From the NCBI GenBank assembly GCA_003140915.1, contig PLLI01000045.1:1-8666 (forward strand): 8,666 bases of DNA, given 5' to 3'. This DNA comes from Candidatus Omnitrophota bacterium. GTDB lineage: Bacteria; Omnitrophota; Gorgyraeia; 2-01-FULL-45-10. The notes under the pieces were generated by a model, which was not told where the DNA came from, did not search any database, and saw nothing but the letters and a program-made list of their open reading frames with translations. The translations under genes and the position numbers were made by a program. Shown here piece after piece: positions 1 through 6,132 of the stretch; the first letter of the stretch is position 1; each line of letters begins with the position of its first letter.

Positions 1-49
1 CTGCCTTCTAAGCAGAGGGTCGCCTGTTCGAATCAGGCCAGGGACGCCA
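1..49 (+). tRNA. tRNA-Arg(UCU), 3' part (5' end lies outside the window)
   Basis: The first 49 bases fold as the 3' two thirds of a tRNA. The anticodon stem is CTGC (1-4) with GCAG (12-15), and the fifth pair is completed by A16 and a base before the window. The 7-nt loop CTTCTAA (5-11) places the anticodon TCT at 7-9, which reads AGA/AGG arginine codons. A 5-nt variable loop (17-21), a T arm GCCTG-TTCGAAT-CAGGC (22-38), the acceptor 3' strand CAGGGAC (39-45), discriminator G46 and an encoded CCA (47-49) follow. The acceptor 5' strand and D arm are missing, so acceptor pairing cannot be checked. The protein gene downstream begins within about 20 nt, which suggests cotranscription or release of the mRNA by tRNA 3' processing. 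Confidence 0.93.
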
Positions 50-67
50 AATTTTGTGATGGAATAT

Positions 68-955
68 ATGAAGCTCAGCCCATATCCTAAATTCCGCCCG
101 ATAGACATTACCGACAAGCCTCTGCTCGACGAGGCTTTTAGAGTTTCTCCTCCGAAGATATCCGAATTCACTTTCACCAACCTCTACGCCTGGAGACACA
201 TATATAAATTCAGCCTGTCCGATTTAAACGGATCGATAATACTGCGAACGGATGAGTTCGCTGCGCCAAAATTTTTCACTCCCATCGGCAAGGGAGACGT
301 AAAAATCGTGATAGAGAAAATCCTCGACTATACCGGCGGCAGTTTTATGCGCGTCCCCGACGAGACAAAAGCATTTTTTGAAGGCGATGACAGCTCCAAG
401 TTCGAACCTGATCCGGATAATTTCGATTATATTTACAGGACCGAAGACCTCGTTAAGCTGCCGGGAAAGAAGTACGATGGTAAAAGGAACCTGATAAAAA
501 AATTCAGATCGACCCATGAGCACGAATATATTGTATTGAACGGCTTGAACGCGAAGAGTATGCTCGATTTCGAAGATGCCTGGTGCTCGATCAAAGATTG
601 TGATAACGTAACGGGGCTGTATAATGAACGGGAGGCCTTAAGGGAAATAATCTCCAATTTCGCGTCTTTTAAATTAGCGGGAGGGGCGATAAAGACAGAA
701 GGCATGGTCAGGGCCGCGGTAATCGGCGAGCGGCTCAATAACGATACGATGGTGATGCATATATTAAAGGCAGATCCTAATATCGCCGGGCTCTATCAGG
801 TCATGATGAACGAATTTCTTTCCAGGGAGGGCGGAGCTTTTAAATTTGTGAATCTCGAGCAGGACCTTGGCGTGGAAGGATTGCGGAAATCGAAACTTTC
901 TTACCATCCTGTTGAGATGATAAAGAAATATACGCTGACAAAATGGAAAAGATAA
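68..955 (+). CDS. DUF2156 protein (MprF C-terminal-like acyltransferase fold)
   Basis: This is a soluble protein of about 295 residues with the DUF2156 (phosphatidylglycerol lysyltransferase C-terminal) fold, a tandem GNAT-like fold. The hallmark segment IYRTEDLVKLPGKKYDGKRN lies near residue 126 counted from the GTG at 56, and the C-terminal signature NLEQDLGVEGLRKSKLSYHP near residue 267. In MprF this domain transfers an amino acid from aminoacyl-tRNA to phosphatidylglycerol; stand-alone members mostly have no proven substrate. No membrane segment is seen, so it is probably cytoplasmic or peripheral. Possible starts are GTG 56, ATG 59 and ATG 68. I chose ATG 68 because the protein then begins MKLSPYPKFRP, as family members usually do, and a weak GGA lies 4 nt upstream. 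The 3' end overlaps the MATE gene by 13 nt. The family call is firm; the substrate is unknown. Confidence 0.88.
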   Translation: MKLSPYPKFRPIDITDKPLLDEAFRVSPPKISEFTFTNLYAWRHIYKFSLSDLNGSIILRTDEFAAPKFFTPIGKGDVKIVIEKILDYTGGSFMRVPDETKAFFEGDDSSKFEPDPDNFDYIYRTEDLVKLPGKKYDGKRNLIKKFRSTHEHEYIVLNGLNAKSMLDFEDAWCSIKDCDNVTGLYNEREALREIISNFASFKLAGGAIKTEGMVRAAVIGERLNNDTMVMHILKADPNIAGLYQVMMNEFLSREGGAFKFVNLEQDLGVEGLRKSKLSYHPVEMIKKYTLTKWKR

Positions 956-2271
956 GGACAATAATCTGGAACGATAATATAAAAGCGCTCATCGCGGAGA
1001 GTTGGGCCGTAAGCTGGCCGATGACGCTTATAATGTTCTTCGAATTTTTGATAGGGATCACCGATATTTACATAGCAGGCAAGTTCGGCAAAGAGGTCCA
1101 GGCTGCTTATGGCATTGCGTTCCAATTATATTTTGTCTTCATTATAATAGGCATAGCCCTCAGCGTCGGCCTCGTTTCGGTGGTATCCCGGCTATTTACC
1201 TCTGATAAGACGGATGAATTCATCGCGGCAATCGATTCATCCCTTTTTCTGGCAACAGTCTCCGGCCTCATCTTTACTGCGGCCGGCGTTCTCTTTTCCG
1301 GGCAGATCATAGGCATTCTCAATATGCCGGAGAACGTAAAGGTGTATGCCATACCTTTCCTGGCCGTATATTCGATCGGTTTTGTTTTCGATTACGTGCT
1401 CATGGCCTCTAACGGGATCCTGCGTGCCTGCAAAATGATCAAGGCGTCATTCTGGATAATGGCCATAGTCTGCGTTATGAATATAACGTTAAATTTCATT
1501 CTTGCCTTCAGGACTCCTCTCGGGTTCAGAGGCATTGCGGCCGCCACTGTTATAAGTTTATTCACGGGAAGCGTATTGGCCATGGCCCATGTGAGGAAAC
1601 TGATGGGGAGGGCCTTCAGGCTGTCAACCGTGGTGATAAAGAACATAGTGCATATCAGCTGGCCGTCCGGCCTTCAGCAGGTTTCGTGGCAGTTGGCGTA
1701 TATAGTCCTGTATATAATCTTGAGCATGCTGCCGGCGCATAAGATCGAGATAATGGCCGCGCTTACCAACGGTTTAAAGATAGAATCGGCCATCTTCCTT
1801 CCGGCTTTCGCATTCAGCCTGGCGGCCGCGGTCGTGGTCGGTAACATGTTGGGGAAGAAAGACGCGGCGAACGCTTTCCGGGGAGGACTCGTTACGGCGA
1901 TCGTGGGCGTTGTGATCGTTCTTGCAATGACGCTTCTCATCATGCTGAATGCCAGTCATATTGCCGCGGTGCTATCCGGTAACGCGATCGTCATAAACGA
2001 GAGTATCAAATATATATATATCGCGCTTCTGTTCGAGCCTATAATGGAATGGGGCGCCATACTCGGCGGGGCCCTGAACGGCGCGGGCGACACGAAAGGC
2101 GTTATGACTATCATGGTACTTGCCGTATGGATAGTGCGGCTGCCTTTAAGCTATATCCTCGGTGTCTATTCGGGATTGGGCGCCCTCGCTGTATGGTGGG
2201 CTATGAACTTCTCTAACCTTATACAGACAATTTTTATAACGAGGCGCTATTTTGCTAAGAAGTGGATATGA
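943..2271 (+). CDS. MATE-family (MOP superfamily) efflux transporter
   Basis: A 442-residue integral membrane protein with about twelve hydrophobic helices in two homologous halves, the usual MATE length and layout. The first half has SWPMTLIMFFEF (residues 24-35) and the internal signature SNGILRACKMIKASF near 156-170. The second half repeats this as LGGALNGAGDTKGVM (374-388), the typical MATE NGxGDTK motif, and has SWPSGLQQ near 239. MATE proteins export cationic drugs or metabolites by Na+ or H+ antiport across the inner membrane; relatives in the MOP superfamily (MurJ, Wzx) flip lipid-linked substrates. The ATG lies inside the end of the DUF2156 gene (13-nt overlap) and no Shine-Dalgarno is seen, so translation is probably coupled. 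Substrate cannot be read from sequence. No terminator is visible after the stop, which is followed one base later by the next promoter. Confidence 0.93.
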   Translation: MEKIRTIIWNDNIKALIAESWAVSWPMTLIMFFEFLIGITDIYIAGKFGKEVQAAYGIAFQLYFVFIIIGIALSVGLVSVVSRLFTSDKTDEFIAAIDSSLFLATVSGLIFTAAGVLFSGQIIGILNMPENVKVYAIPFLAVYSIGFVFDYVLMASNGILRACKMIKASFWIMAIVCVMNITLNFILAFRTPLGFRGIAAATVISLFTGSVLAMAHVRKLMGRAFRLSTVVIKNIVHISWPSGLQQVSWQLAYIVLYIILSMLPAHKIEIMAALTNGLKIESAIFLPAFAFSLAAAVVVGNMLGKKDAANAFRGGLVTAIVGVVIVLAMTLLIMLNASHIAAVLSGNAIVINESIKYIYIALLFEPIMEWGAILGGALNGAGDTKGVMTIMVLAVWIVRLPLSYILGVYSGLGALAVWWAMNFSNLIQTIFITRRYFAKKWI

Positions 2272-2300
2272 TTGGCAGTATAGCAAAAAGATGTTATAAT
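2272..2300 (+). promoter_or_regulatory. Sigma70-type promoter with extended -10 for the WbuC cupin gene
   Basis: The -35 TTGGCA (2272-2277) and a consensus -10 TATAAT (2295-2300) are separated by exactly 17 nt. The -10 is extended by TG at 2292-2293 (TGTTATAAT). Standard spacing puts transcription start near 2307, about 4 nt before the ATG at 2311, and no Shine-Dalgarno lies between. The -35 begins directly after the MATE stop codon. The match is seen in the sequence; activity and start site are inferred. Confidence 0.8.
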
Positions 2301-2310
2301 TATTCATAAC

Positions 2311-2811
2311 ATGCTGAAGATAACGGAAGATTTCATCAGGCAGGTTTCGGACAAAGCAAAGGCATCCCCGAGAAAGCGCGCCAATTATAACTTTCATAAA
2401 ATCGACAGCGAATTATTACAACGGATGTTGAATGCGGCCGAGCCGGGAACGTACATACAGCCTCACAAGCATGAAGATCCGGATAAGACTGAGGTATTCA
2501 TAATTTTGAAAGGGAGCGTCGTTGTGATAGAATTTGACGAAGACGGTAATATCATCGATCATTTCGTCCTGGACGCGGCGCTCAGGATGGGTATGGCCGT
2601 CGAGATACCGCCACGCAAGTGGCATTCTTTCATAGCGCTAAAACCCGGCTCAGTCCTGTATGAAGTCAAGGATGGACCGTATGACAGGGATGCCGACAAG
2701 AAATTTGCTGCCTGGGCGCCTGCCGAAAGCTCAAGGTCCGCCGCGCTGGAATTCAATGAGAAAGTTCTTGCGAAATTGAATATAAAGACTTTTAAGGAGG
2801 CCCGGGCATAA
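2311..2811 (+). CDS. WbuC-family cupin fold metalloprotein
   Basis: A 166-residue single-domain cupin closely resembling the WbuC family. The N terminus has the family pattern ASPRKRANYNFH (residues 18-29). PGTYIQPHKHEDPDKTEVF (45-63) supplies H52, H54 and E61, and IPPRKWHSFIALKPGSVLYE (99-118) supplies H105, the classical cupin 2His-Glu-His metal site. The end KDGPYDRDADKKFAAWAPAE (120-139) is also family-typical. WbuC proteins are often found in O-antigen or other surface polysaccharide clusters, but their reaction has not been established to my knowledge. No signal peptide is seen, so it is cytoplasmic. The ATG is only 10 nt past the -10 box, suggesting leaderless translation. The HD-GYP gene starts 1 nt after the stop codon, so it probably heads a three-gene operon. 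Confidence 0.9.
   Translation: MLKITEDFIRQVSDKAKASPRKRANYNFHKIDSELLQRMLNAAEPGTYIQPHKHEDPDKTEVFIILKGSVVVIEFDEDGNIIDHFVLDAALRMGMAVEIPPRKWHSFIALKPGSVLYEVKDGPYDRDADKKFAAWAPAESSRSAALEFNEKVLAKLNIKTFKEARA
2794..2800 (+). promoter_or_regulatory. Shine-Dalgarno sequence of the HD-GYP gene
   Basis: AAGGAGG lies inside the last codons of the cupin gene, with 12 nt before the ATG at 2813. It is a consensus site at slightly long spacing, and shows that this organism uses Shine-Dalgarno initiation for genes inside operons. Confidence 0.75.
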
Positions 2812-2812
2812 T

Positions 2813-4213
2813 ATGTCCAAATCTTTTGTTTTGATCAAGAATTTTCGGACCAAGGTAACGGTTGTCCTGATCCTTTTCATGTGCCTTTCCGCAGCGATCA
2901 CCAATGTCATCGTATATCAATACAGCCTGGGGGCGCAACTCGATCAGCTGCGCGAAAAACTCATGCTGATCGCTAAAGCCACGGCAATGAACATAGACCC
3001 CGAAACGCTGCTTCAAATTCCCCTCACCAAAGACGGCGTCAACAGCCCGGCATATAAGAATATCGAAAATAAATTATTGAGCGTAAAAGAGATCGTGCCG
3101 AATTTGGCCTATGCCTATATTCTCAAAAGGGGAAAGAGTATGAGCATGCTGAAATTCATAATGGACGTTCATTTCGGCGCTTATAAGTCGAAAGAAAGGC
3201 CCGCTTATCCTGGCGAAGACTATGATGCGCGCGGCTATCCGGAGCTGCTTACGGCATTCGTGGCGCCTTCAGCGGATACGAAGTTGCTAGCTGACAAATG
3301 GGGCACTTTCTTGTCCGGCTACGCGCCCATATATGATAAGCGCGGTGACGCCATAGCTATCGTGGGCGTCGATCTGTCGGCGAATGATGTGGCTCAGATC
3401 CAAAAAGAAGTGAAGAAACGAGCTCTCCTCATCCTGGCATTCGGTATATTTTTTTCCGCTTTCTTAAGCCTCATTATCTCCGACACTGTCACTTCCCCGA
3501 TCAAAAGGCTGGTGGCAGGCACAAGGCATATCGCTTCGGGCGACCTTCAATATCAGGTTAAGGTCGAGAACCCCGACGAGATAGGCGAACTGGCAGTCTC
3601 ATTCAATAATATGAGTTCGAATCTCTATAAGGCCAAAAAGGCCCTCCTCAGTTACTTTTACCGCGCGGTCCAAACGCTCATCCGGGTTTTGGAGGCGAAA
3701 GATCCGTATACGCGCGGCCATTCGGACAGGGTGGCCGAATATTCCGTGAAGATCGCCGAGAAGATGGGCCTGCCGGCCGATAAGGTAGAGATGCTGGGCG
3801 AAGCCGCGCTTCTGCATGATATAGGTAAACTCGGTATCCAGGAGATGGTATTGACTAAAAAGGCGGTATTGACCGATGAAGATTGGCGCCTGATACGAAA
3901 GCATCCTGAGATCGGGGAAGAGATACTCAAACCGGTTTCTCTGGACCAGGAACTTCTGGCGATAGTGAGAGGGCATCATGAACGCTATGATGGCAACGGC
4001 TATCCGGACCGCTTAAGCGGTGAGAATATAGACATACTCACGGCGATCGTAGCCGCCGCAGATTCCTATGACGCGATGACTTCGAAAAGAGCGTATAAGA
4101 ACACCATGACCGAGGCCGAGGCCATCGAGGAATTAAAATCCAACAGCGGCCTTCAGTTCAACCCCAACGTTGTCGATGCATTTGTGAAAGTCCTGAAAGA
4201 GAAGGGGAGTTAG
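2813..4213 (+). CDS. Membrane sensor HD-GYP protein (predicted c-di-GMP phosphodiesterase)
   Basis: A 466-residue signalling protein. The order is TM1 (about 14-35), a periplasmic sensor region of about 165 residues ending in LSGYAPIYDKRGDAIAIVGV (167-186) like Cache/PDC sensors, TM2 (about 203-224), a HAMP domain (about 225-277, with SPIKRL and DEIGELAVSFNNM), and an HD-GYP domain (about 285-460). The catalytic set looks intact: GHS H303, HDIGK H335/D336, KHPEIGEEIL H364, HHERYDGNGYP H388/H389 with GYP at 396-398, and AAADSYDAMTS D417. HD-GYP proteins hydrolyse cyclic-di-GMP to pGpG or GMP and so control attachment, motility or surface polysaccharide. The likely model is inner-membrane sensing of an extracellular signal that sets phosphodiesterase activity; the ligand is unknown. 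It follows the cupin gene by 1 nt and abuts the DUF4239 gene. Confidence 0.93.
   Translation: MSKSFVLIKNFRTKVTVVLILFMCLSAAITNVIVYQYSLGAQLDQLREKLMLIAKATAMNIDPETLLQIPLTKDGVNSPAYKNIENKLLSVKEIVPNLAYAYILKRGKSMSMLKFIMDVHFGAYKSKERPAYPGEDYDARGYPELLTAFVAPSADTKLLADKWGTFLSGYAPIYDKRGDAIAIVGVDLSANDVAQIQKEVKKRALLILAFGIFFSAFLSLIISDTVTSPIKRLVAGTRHIASGDLQYQVKVENPDEIGELAVSFNNMSSNLYKAKKALLSYFYRAVQTLIRVLEAKDPYTRGHSDRVAEYSVKIAEKMGLPADKVEMLGEAALLHDIGKLGIQEMVLTKKAVLTDEDWRLIRKHPEIGEEILKPVSLDQELLAIVRGHHERYDGNGYPDRLSGENIDILTAIVAAADSYDAMTSKRAYKNTMTEAEAIEELKSNSGLQFNPNVVDAFVKVLKEKGS
4203..4209 (+). promoter_or_regulatory. Shine-Dalgarno sequence of the DUF4239 gene
   Basis: AGGGGAG in the last codons of the HD-GYP gene ends 4 nt before the ATG at 4214, which itself directly follows the TAG stop. 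Spacing is short but usable and supports translation from a shared mRNA. Confidence 0.6.
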
Positions 4214-4993
4214 ATGCCTTTTACGCAAGCGCTGCTCTATTATGTGCCGACTTTTGTCTTAGGCCTCATAATAGTTACAGTATTTATAGTGATATCGGTG
4301 AGCGGTCTGCTTATCGTGCGCCAATTCGTGCCTCATCACAGGTTGAAGATCCATAACGATGTAGCCGGTCCTATCTTCGAGACGCTCGGAATGACGTATG
4401 CGGTGCTTTTGGCTTTTGTCGTTGTCATCGCCTGGCAGAGTTTCGATAAGTCCGACTCAAACGTCCAGAAAGAGGCCAATAGCATAATGGACATTTATAG
4501 GGATTCAACAGCTTTTCCGAAAACATTCAGAGATGAGATACGTCCTTTGATCAAAGAATATACCGATGCCGTGATCAATGAAGAATGGCAGATGCTTGCC
4601 AGGGGAGAGCAAAGCCAGCGGGCGCACGAGCTCTTGAAGAAGATCTGGGTGATGTATAGTTCATATGAGCCGAATACGGAAAATGAAAAGATATTTTTCG
4701 CGGAATCGGTGCATAAACTTAATGAAGCCGGAGAATTGAGAAGGCTGCGGATAATGGATTCGAGGACCGGCATACATCCTATACTGTGGTTTGTCTTGAT
4801 AGTAGGCGGCATAACCACCATCATCTTCACTTTCTTTTTTGGAACGGAAAACCTGACAGCGCAGGTGATGATGGCCGCCATGCTTGCCATGGTAATAGCC
4901 CTGATACTCTTTACCGTGCTTTTACTCGATTTCCCGTTCACCGGCGGACTGAACATAACTTCCGATGCTTTTAAGCAAATAGCCCATTTTTAA
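4214..4993 (+). CDS. DUF4239 membrane protein (bestrophin-like fold)
   Basis: A 259-residue membrane protein with four hydrophobic helices in two pairs: about 12-36, 56-75, 188-210 and 214-236. A charged domain of about 110 residues, rich in helix-forming residues, lies between the pairs. The N-terminal HNDVAGPIFETLGMTYAVLL (47-66) is typical of DUF4239, where a small motif precedes the second helix, followed by a cytoplasmic helical domain beginning KEANSIMDIYRDS. The C-terminal DFPFTGGLNI after the last helix is also typical. DUF4239 proteins are described as bestrophin-like, so an anion channel role is possible, but function is not established. The start is fixed by the abutting stop of the HD-GYP gene and the Shine-Dalgarno at 4203-4209. 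Cotranscription with the HD-GYP gene is very likely. Confidence 0.83.
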   Translation: MPFTQALLYYVPTFVLGLIIVTVFIVISVSGLLIVRQFVPHHRLKIHNDVAGPIFETLGMTYAVLLAFVVVIAWQSFDKSDSNVQKEANSIMDIYRDSTAFPKTFRDEIRPLIKEYTDAVINEEWQMLARGEQSQRAHELLKKIWVMYSSYEPNTENEKIFFAESVHKLNEAGELRRLRIMDSRTGIHPILWFVLIVGGITTIIFTFFFGTENLTAQVMMAAMLAMVIALILFTVLLLDFPFTGGLNITSDAFKQIAHF

Positions 4994-5012
4994 CATTTTA
5001 TCGGCTAAGCCC

Positions 5013-5055
5013 TTGCAAAATCCAGATTTTGATAGAACAAAATCTGGATAGCAAA
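5013..5055. repeat. AT-rich inverted repeat A (hairpin)
   Basis: ATCCAGATTTT (5020-5030) and AAAATCTGGAT (5040-5050) form a perfect 11-bp stem with a 9-nt loop. The stem is extended beyond a small internal loop by TTGC (5013-5016) with GCAA (5052-5055). It starts 19 nt after the DUF4239 stop. No T tract follows, so it is not a standard intrinsic terminator. It may mark the 3' end of the operon or be half of a repeat pair with the next hairpin. Confidence 0.7.
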
Positions 5056-5066
5056 CAGTTTGAGAT

Positions 5067-5098
5067 GTCCAAAATTTTCTATGAAAAATTTTGGACAA
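5067..5098. repeat. AT-rich inverted repeat B (hairpin overlapping a -35 box)
   Basis: GTCCAAAATTTT (5068-5079) and AAAATTTTGGAC (5086-5097) form a perfect 12-bp stem with a 6-nt loop, plus a closing T5067-A5098 pair. The arms resemble those of repeat A (TCCA, one or two purines, then TTTT), suggesting the two are related copies. The right arm contains TTGGAC, the -35 box of the following promoter, so the dyad could also act as an operator. Confidence 0.72.
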
Positions 5099-5120
5099 AA
5101 GTTAGATTTTGTGATAGACT
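5092..5120 (+). promoter_or_regulatory. Probable promoter with extended -10 for the secreted-protein gene at 5127
   Basis: The -35 TTGGAC (5092-5097), a 17-nt spacer and the -10 TAGACT (5115-5120) are preceded by TG at 5112-5113, giving TGATAGACT. The -10 matches consensus at 4 of 6 positions. Standard spacing puts transcription start at about 5127, the first base of the GTG start codon. The match is weaker than the other two promoters but has the same architecture. Confidence 0.55.
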
Positions 5121-5126
5121 TTTTGT

Positions 5127-5630
5127 GTGAAGCGAACAGCTATTATAGCGGCCATTCTTTTCCTTGTCCAGGCTATTCCGTTAATCGGCTCCGCGCCGGC
5201 TGAAACTTATCTTCTCAATGTGCCTTCCAGTCTTCAAGCCAGTGAAATAAACGCTCCCTTTAAAGATGTCTACGACGCTCTTAACAAGATTCTCTCTCGT
5301 TATCATGATGATGCTTACAGCAGGCAGCCTAAAACCGCATTGCCGCGCCTTTATCCTAACGTAAAATCCGACTTGAGCAATGTAGATGAGGAGGCGAGAT
5401 GGGTCCGCTATTATCGTTTATCGATAGGGGACCAGGAGTTTACGGCCAGGGTATTCCGTCCGCAAGACGACGTTCGACAGGCCCGCGTCATTGAAGAACT
5501 TAAGGCTCGGATTGAAGGACAGGATATCATCGTGCAGATATTGCCAGATGTAGTCAAGAATATATTAAAAGGCCGCGAAATAAAACCCGCCAAGGTGGAT
5601 CCGCGCTCACCAGCCGACAAGAGTGTATAA
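5127..5630 (+). CDS. Small secreted protein of unknown function
   Basis: I do not recognise this 167-residue protein. It begins with a clear Sec signal peptide: a KR n-region, a hydrophobic core AIIAAILFLVQAIPLIG, and a likely cleavage after SAPA (about residue 25). The mature part is about 140 residues, mixed helix and strand, with no cysteines, so it probably acts in the periplasm. An early helix PFKDVYDALNKILSRY (44-59) resembles one in the next gene product. The end is charged, with lysines and prolines. The start must be GTG 5127: no other ATG, GTG or TTG in frame nearby would keep the signal peptide, and no Shine-Dalgarno precedes it. It has its own predicted promoter and is separated from the next gene by 45 nt. 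Confidence 0.72.
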   Translation: MKRTAIIAAILFLVQAIPLIGSAPAETYLLNVPSSLQASEINAPFKDVYDALNKILSRYHDDAYSRQPKTALPRLYPNVKSDLSNVDEEARWVRYYRLSIGDQEFTARVFRPQDDVRQARVIEELKARIEGQDIIVQILPDVVKNILKGREIKPAKVDPRSPADKSV

Positions 5631-5658
5631 AATAAATTAGCCTCTCTTCATTTCTTTG

Positions 5659-5667
5659 TGATATAAT
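5659..5667 (+). promoter_or_regulatory. Extended -10 promoter for the lipoprotein gene
   Basis: TGATATAAT (5659-5667) is a perfect extended -10 element. No good -35 is seen at 17 nt, but extended -10 promoters can work without one. Standard spacing puts transcription start near 5674, about 2 nt before the ATG at 5676, with no Shine-Dalgarno in between. It probably drives the lipoprotein gene and, through the 4-nt gap, the helicase gene. Confidence 0.72.
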
Positions 5668-5675
5668 CTTTATCA

Positions 5676-6128
5676 ATGAAAAACATACCGATAAAAATTA
5701 CCGCTATTTTTATCCTCATTGCGTCATTTACAGGATGCGCACTGATTGGCTCCGATGTGCGGGGCCTGCGCGATATAAAAGAAGCGCACACCAGGGTATT
5801 CGATAAGGACCTTCCGTATTGTTACGACCTGACGATGAAAGCGCTGTCAAGATGGAAAGCGTCCGCGTTCCAGCGGCGGAAGAATGACTATATCGTAGCA
5901 ATGGAACTGGAAACGGTCTTCAGGAGCTGTATTGACACGACCGAACTCGGGATTTTTTTTACCGAAACCGGCCCTAATAAAACAGAAGTAAAGGTAACAT
6001 CCCTTAACTACAATCTCTCGGAAGCCGTTGCTCAAAAGCTCTTCGACTACATAGAGAAAGACGGGAAAGTGCCTATCGAAAAAGAGACGGCACCCAATAA
6101 GCCGGTGAGCTTGAAGGCGCTCTATTAG
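5676..6128 (+). CDS. Putative small lipoprotein of unknown function
   Basis: This 150-residue protein has a lipoprotein signal peptide: an N-terminal MKNIPIKITA, the hydrophobic stretch IFILIAS and the lipobox FTGC with Cys21 as the predicted lipidated residue. Ala at +2 suggests outer-membrane sorting if Lol rules apply. The mature part of about 130 residues has a helix DLPYCYDLTMKALSRWKA (about 45-62), followed by strand-like segments, TEVKVTSLNYN near 107 and a final helix. This layout resembles small lipoproteins with a 'P-Y-x-x-V-Y-x-A' helix then antiparallel strands (DUF3568-like), but the resemblance is weak and no function follows. Two further cysteines (49 and 90) could form a disulfide. 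The start is fixed by the signal peptide and the promoter 8 nt upstream. Confidence 0.78.
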   Translation: MKNIPIKITAIFILIASFTGCALIGSDVRGLRDIKEAHTRVFDKDLPYCYDLTMKALSRWKASAFQRRKNDYIVAMELETVFRSCIDTTELGIFFTETGPNKTEVKVTSLNYNLSEAVAQKLFDYIEKDGKVPIEKETAPNKPVSLKALY

Positions 6129-6132
6129 CATC

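Noticed and set aside
8..199. Minus-strand 63-residue reading frame across the tRNA
   Set aside because: Its end, WPDSNRRPSA, is the familiar false peptide from reading a tRNA gene antisense; the rest lies opposite the DUF2156 gene.
2009..2021. AT dinucleotide run that could be a promoter or microsatellite
   Set aside because: It lies inside the MATE gene and codes for the YIYI part of a membrane helix; no gene starts downstream of it.
3599..3979. Minus-strand 126-residue reading frame inside the HD-GYP gene
   Set aside because: It is antisense to conserved HAMP and HD-GYP sequence and has no domain of its own.
4495..4956. Minus-strand 153-residue reading frame inside the DUF4239 gene
   Set aside because: It is antisense to transmembrane coding sequence; its composition is that of a complement of membrane codons, with no motif.
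5013..5055. Intrinsic terminator after the DUF4239 gene
   Set aside because: The hairpin is AT-rich and no T tract follows the stem, so it is listed as an inverted repeat only.
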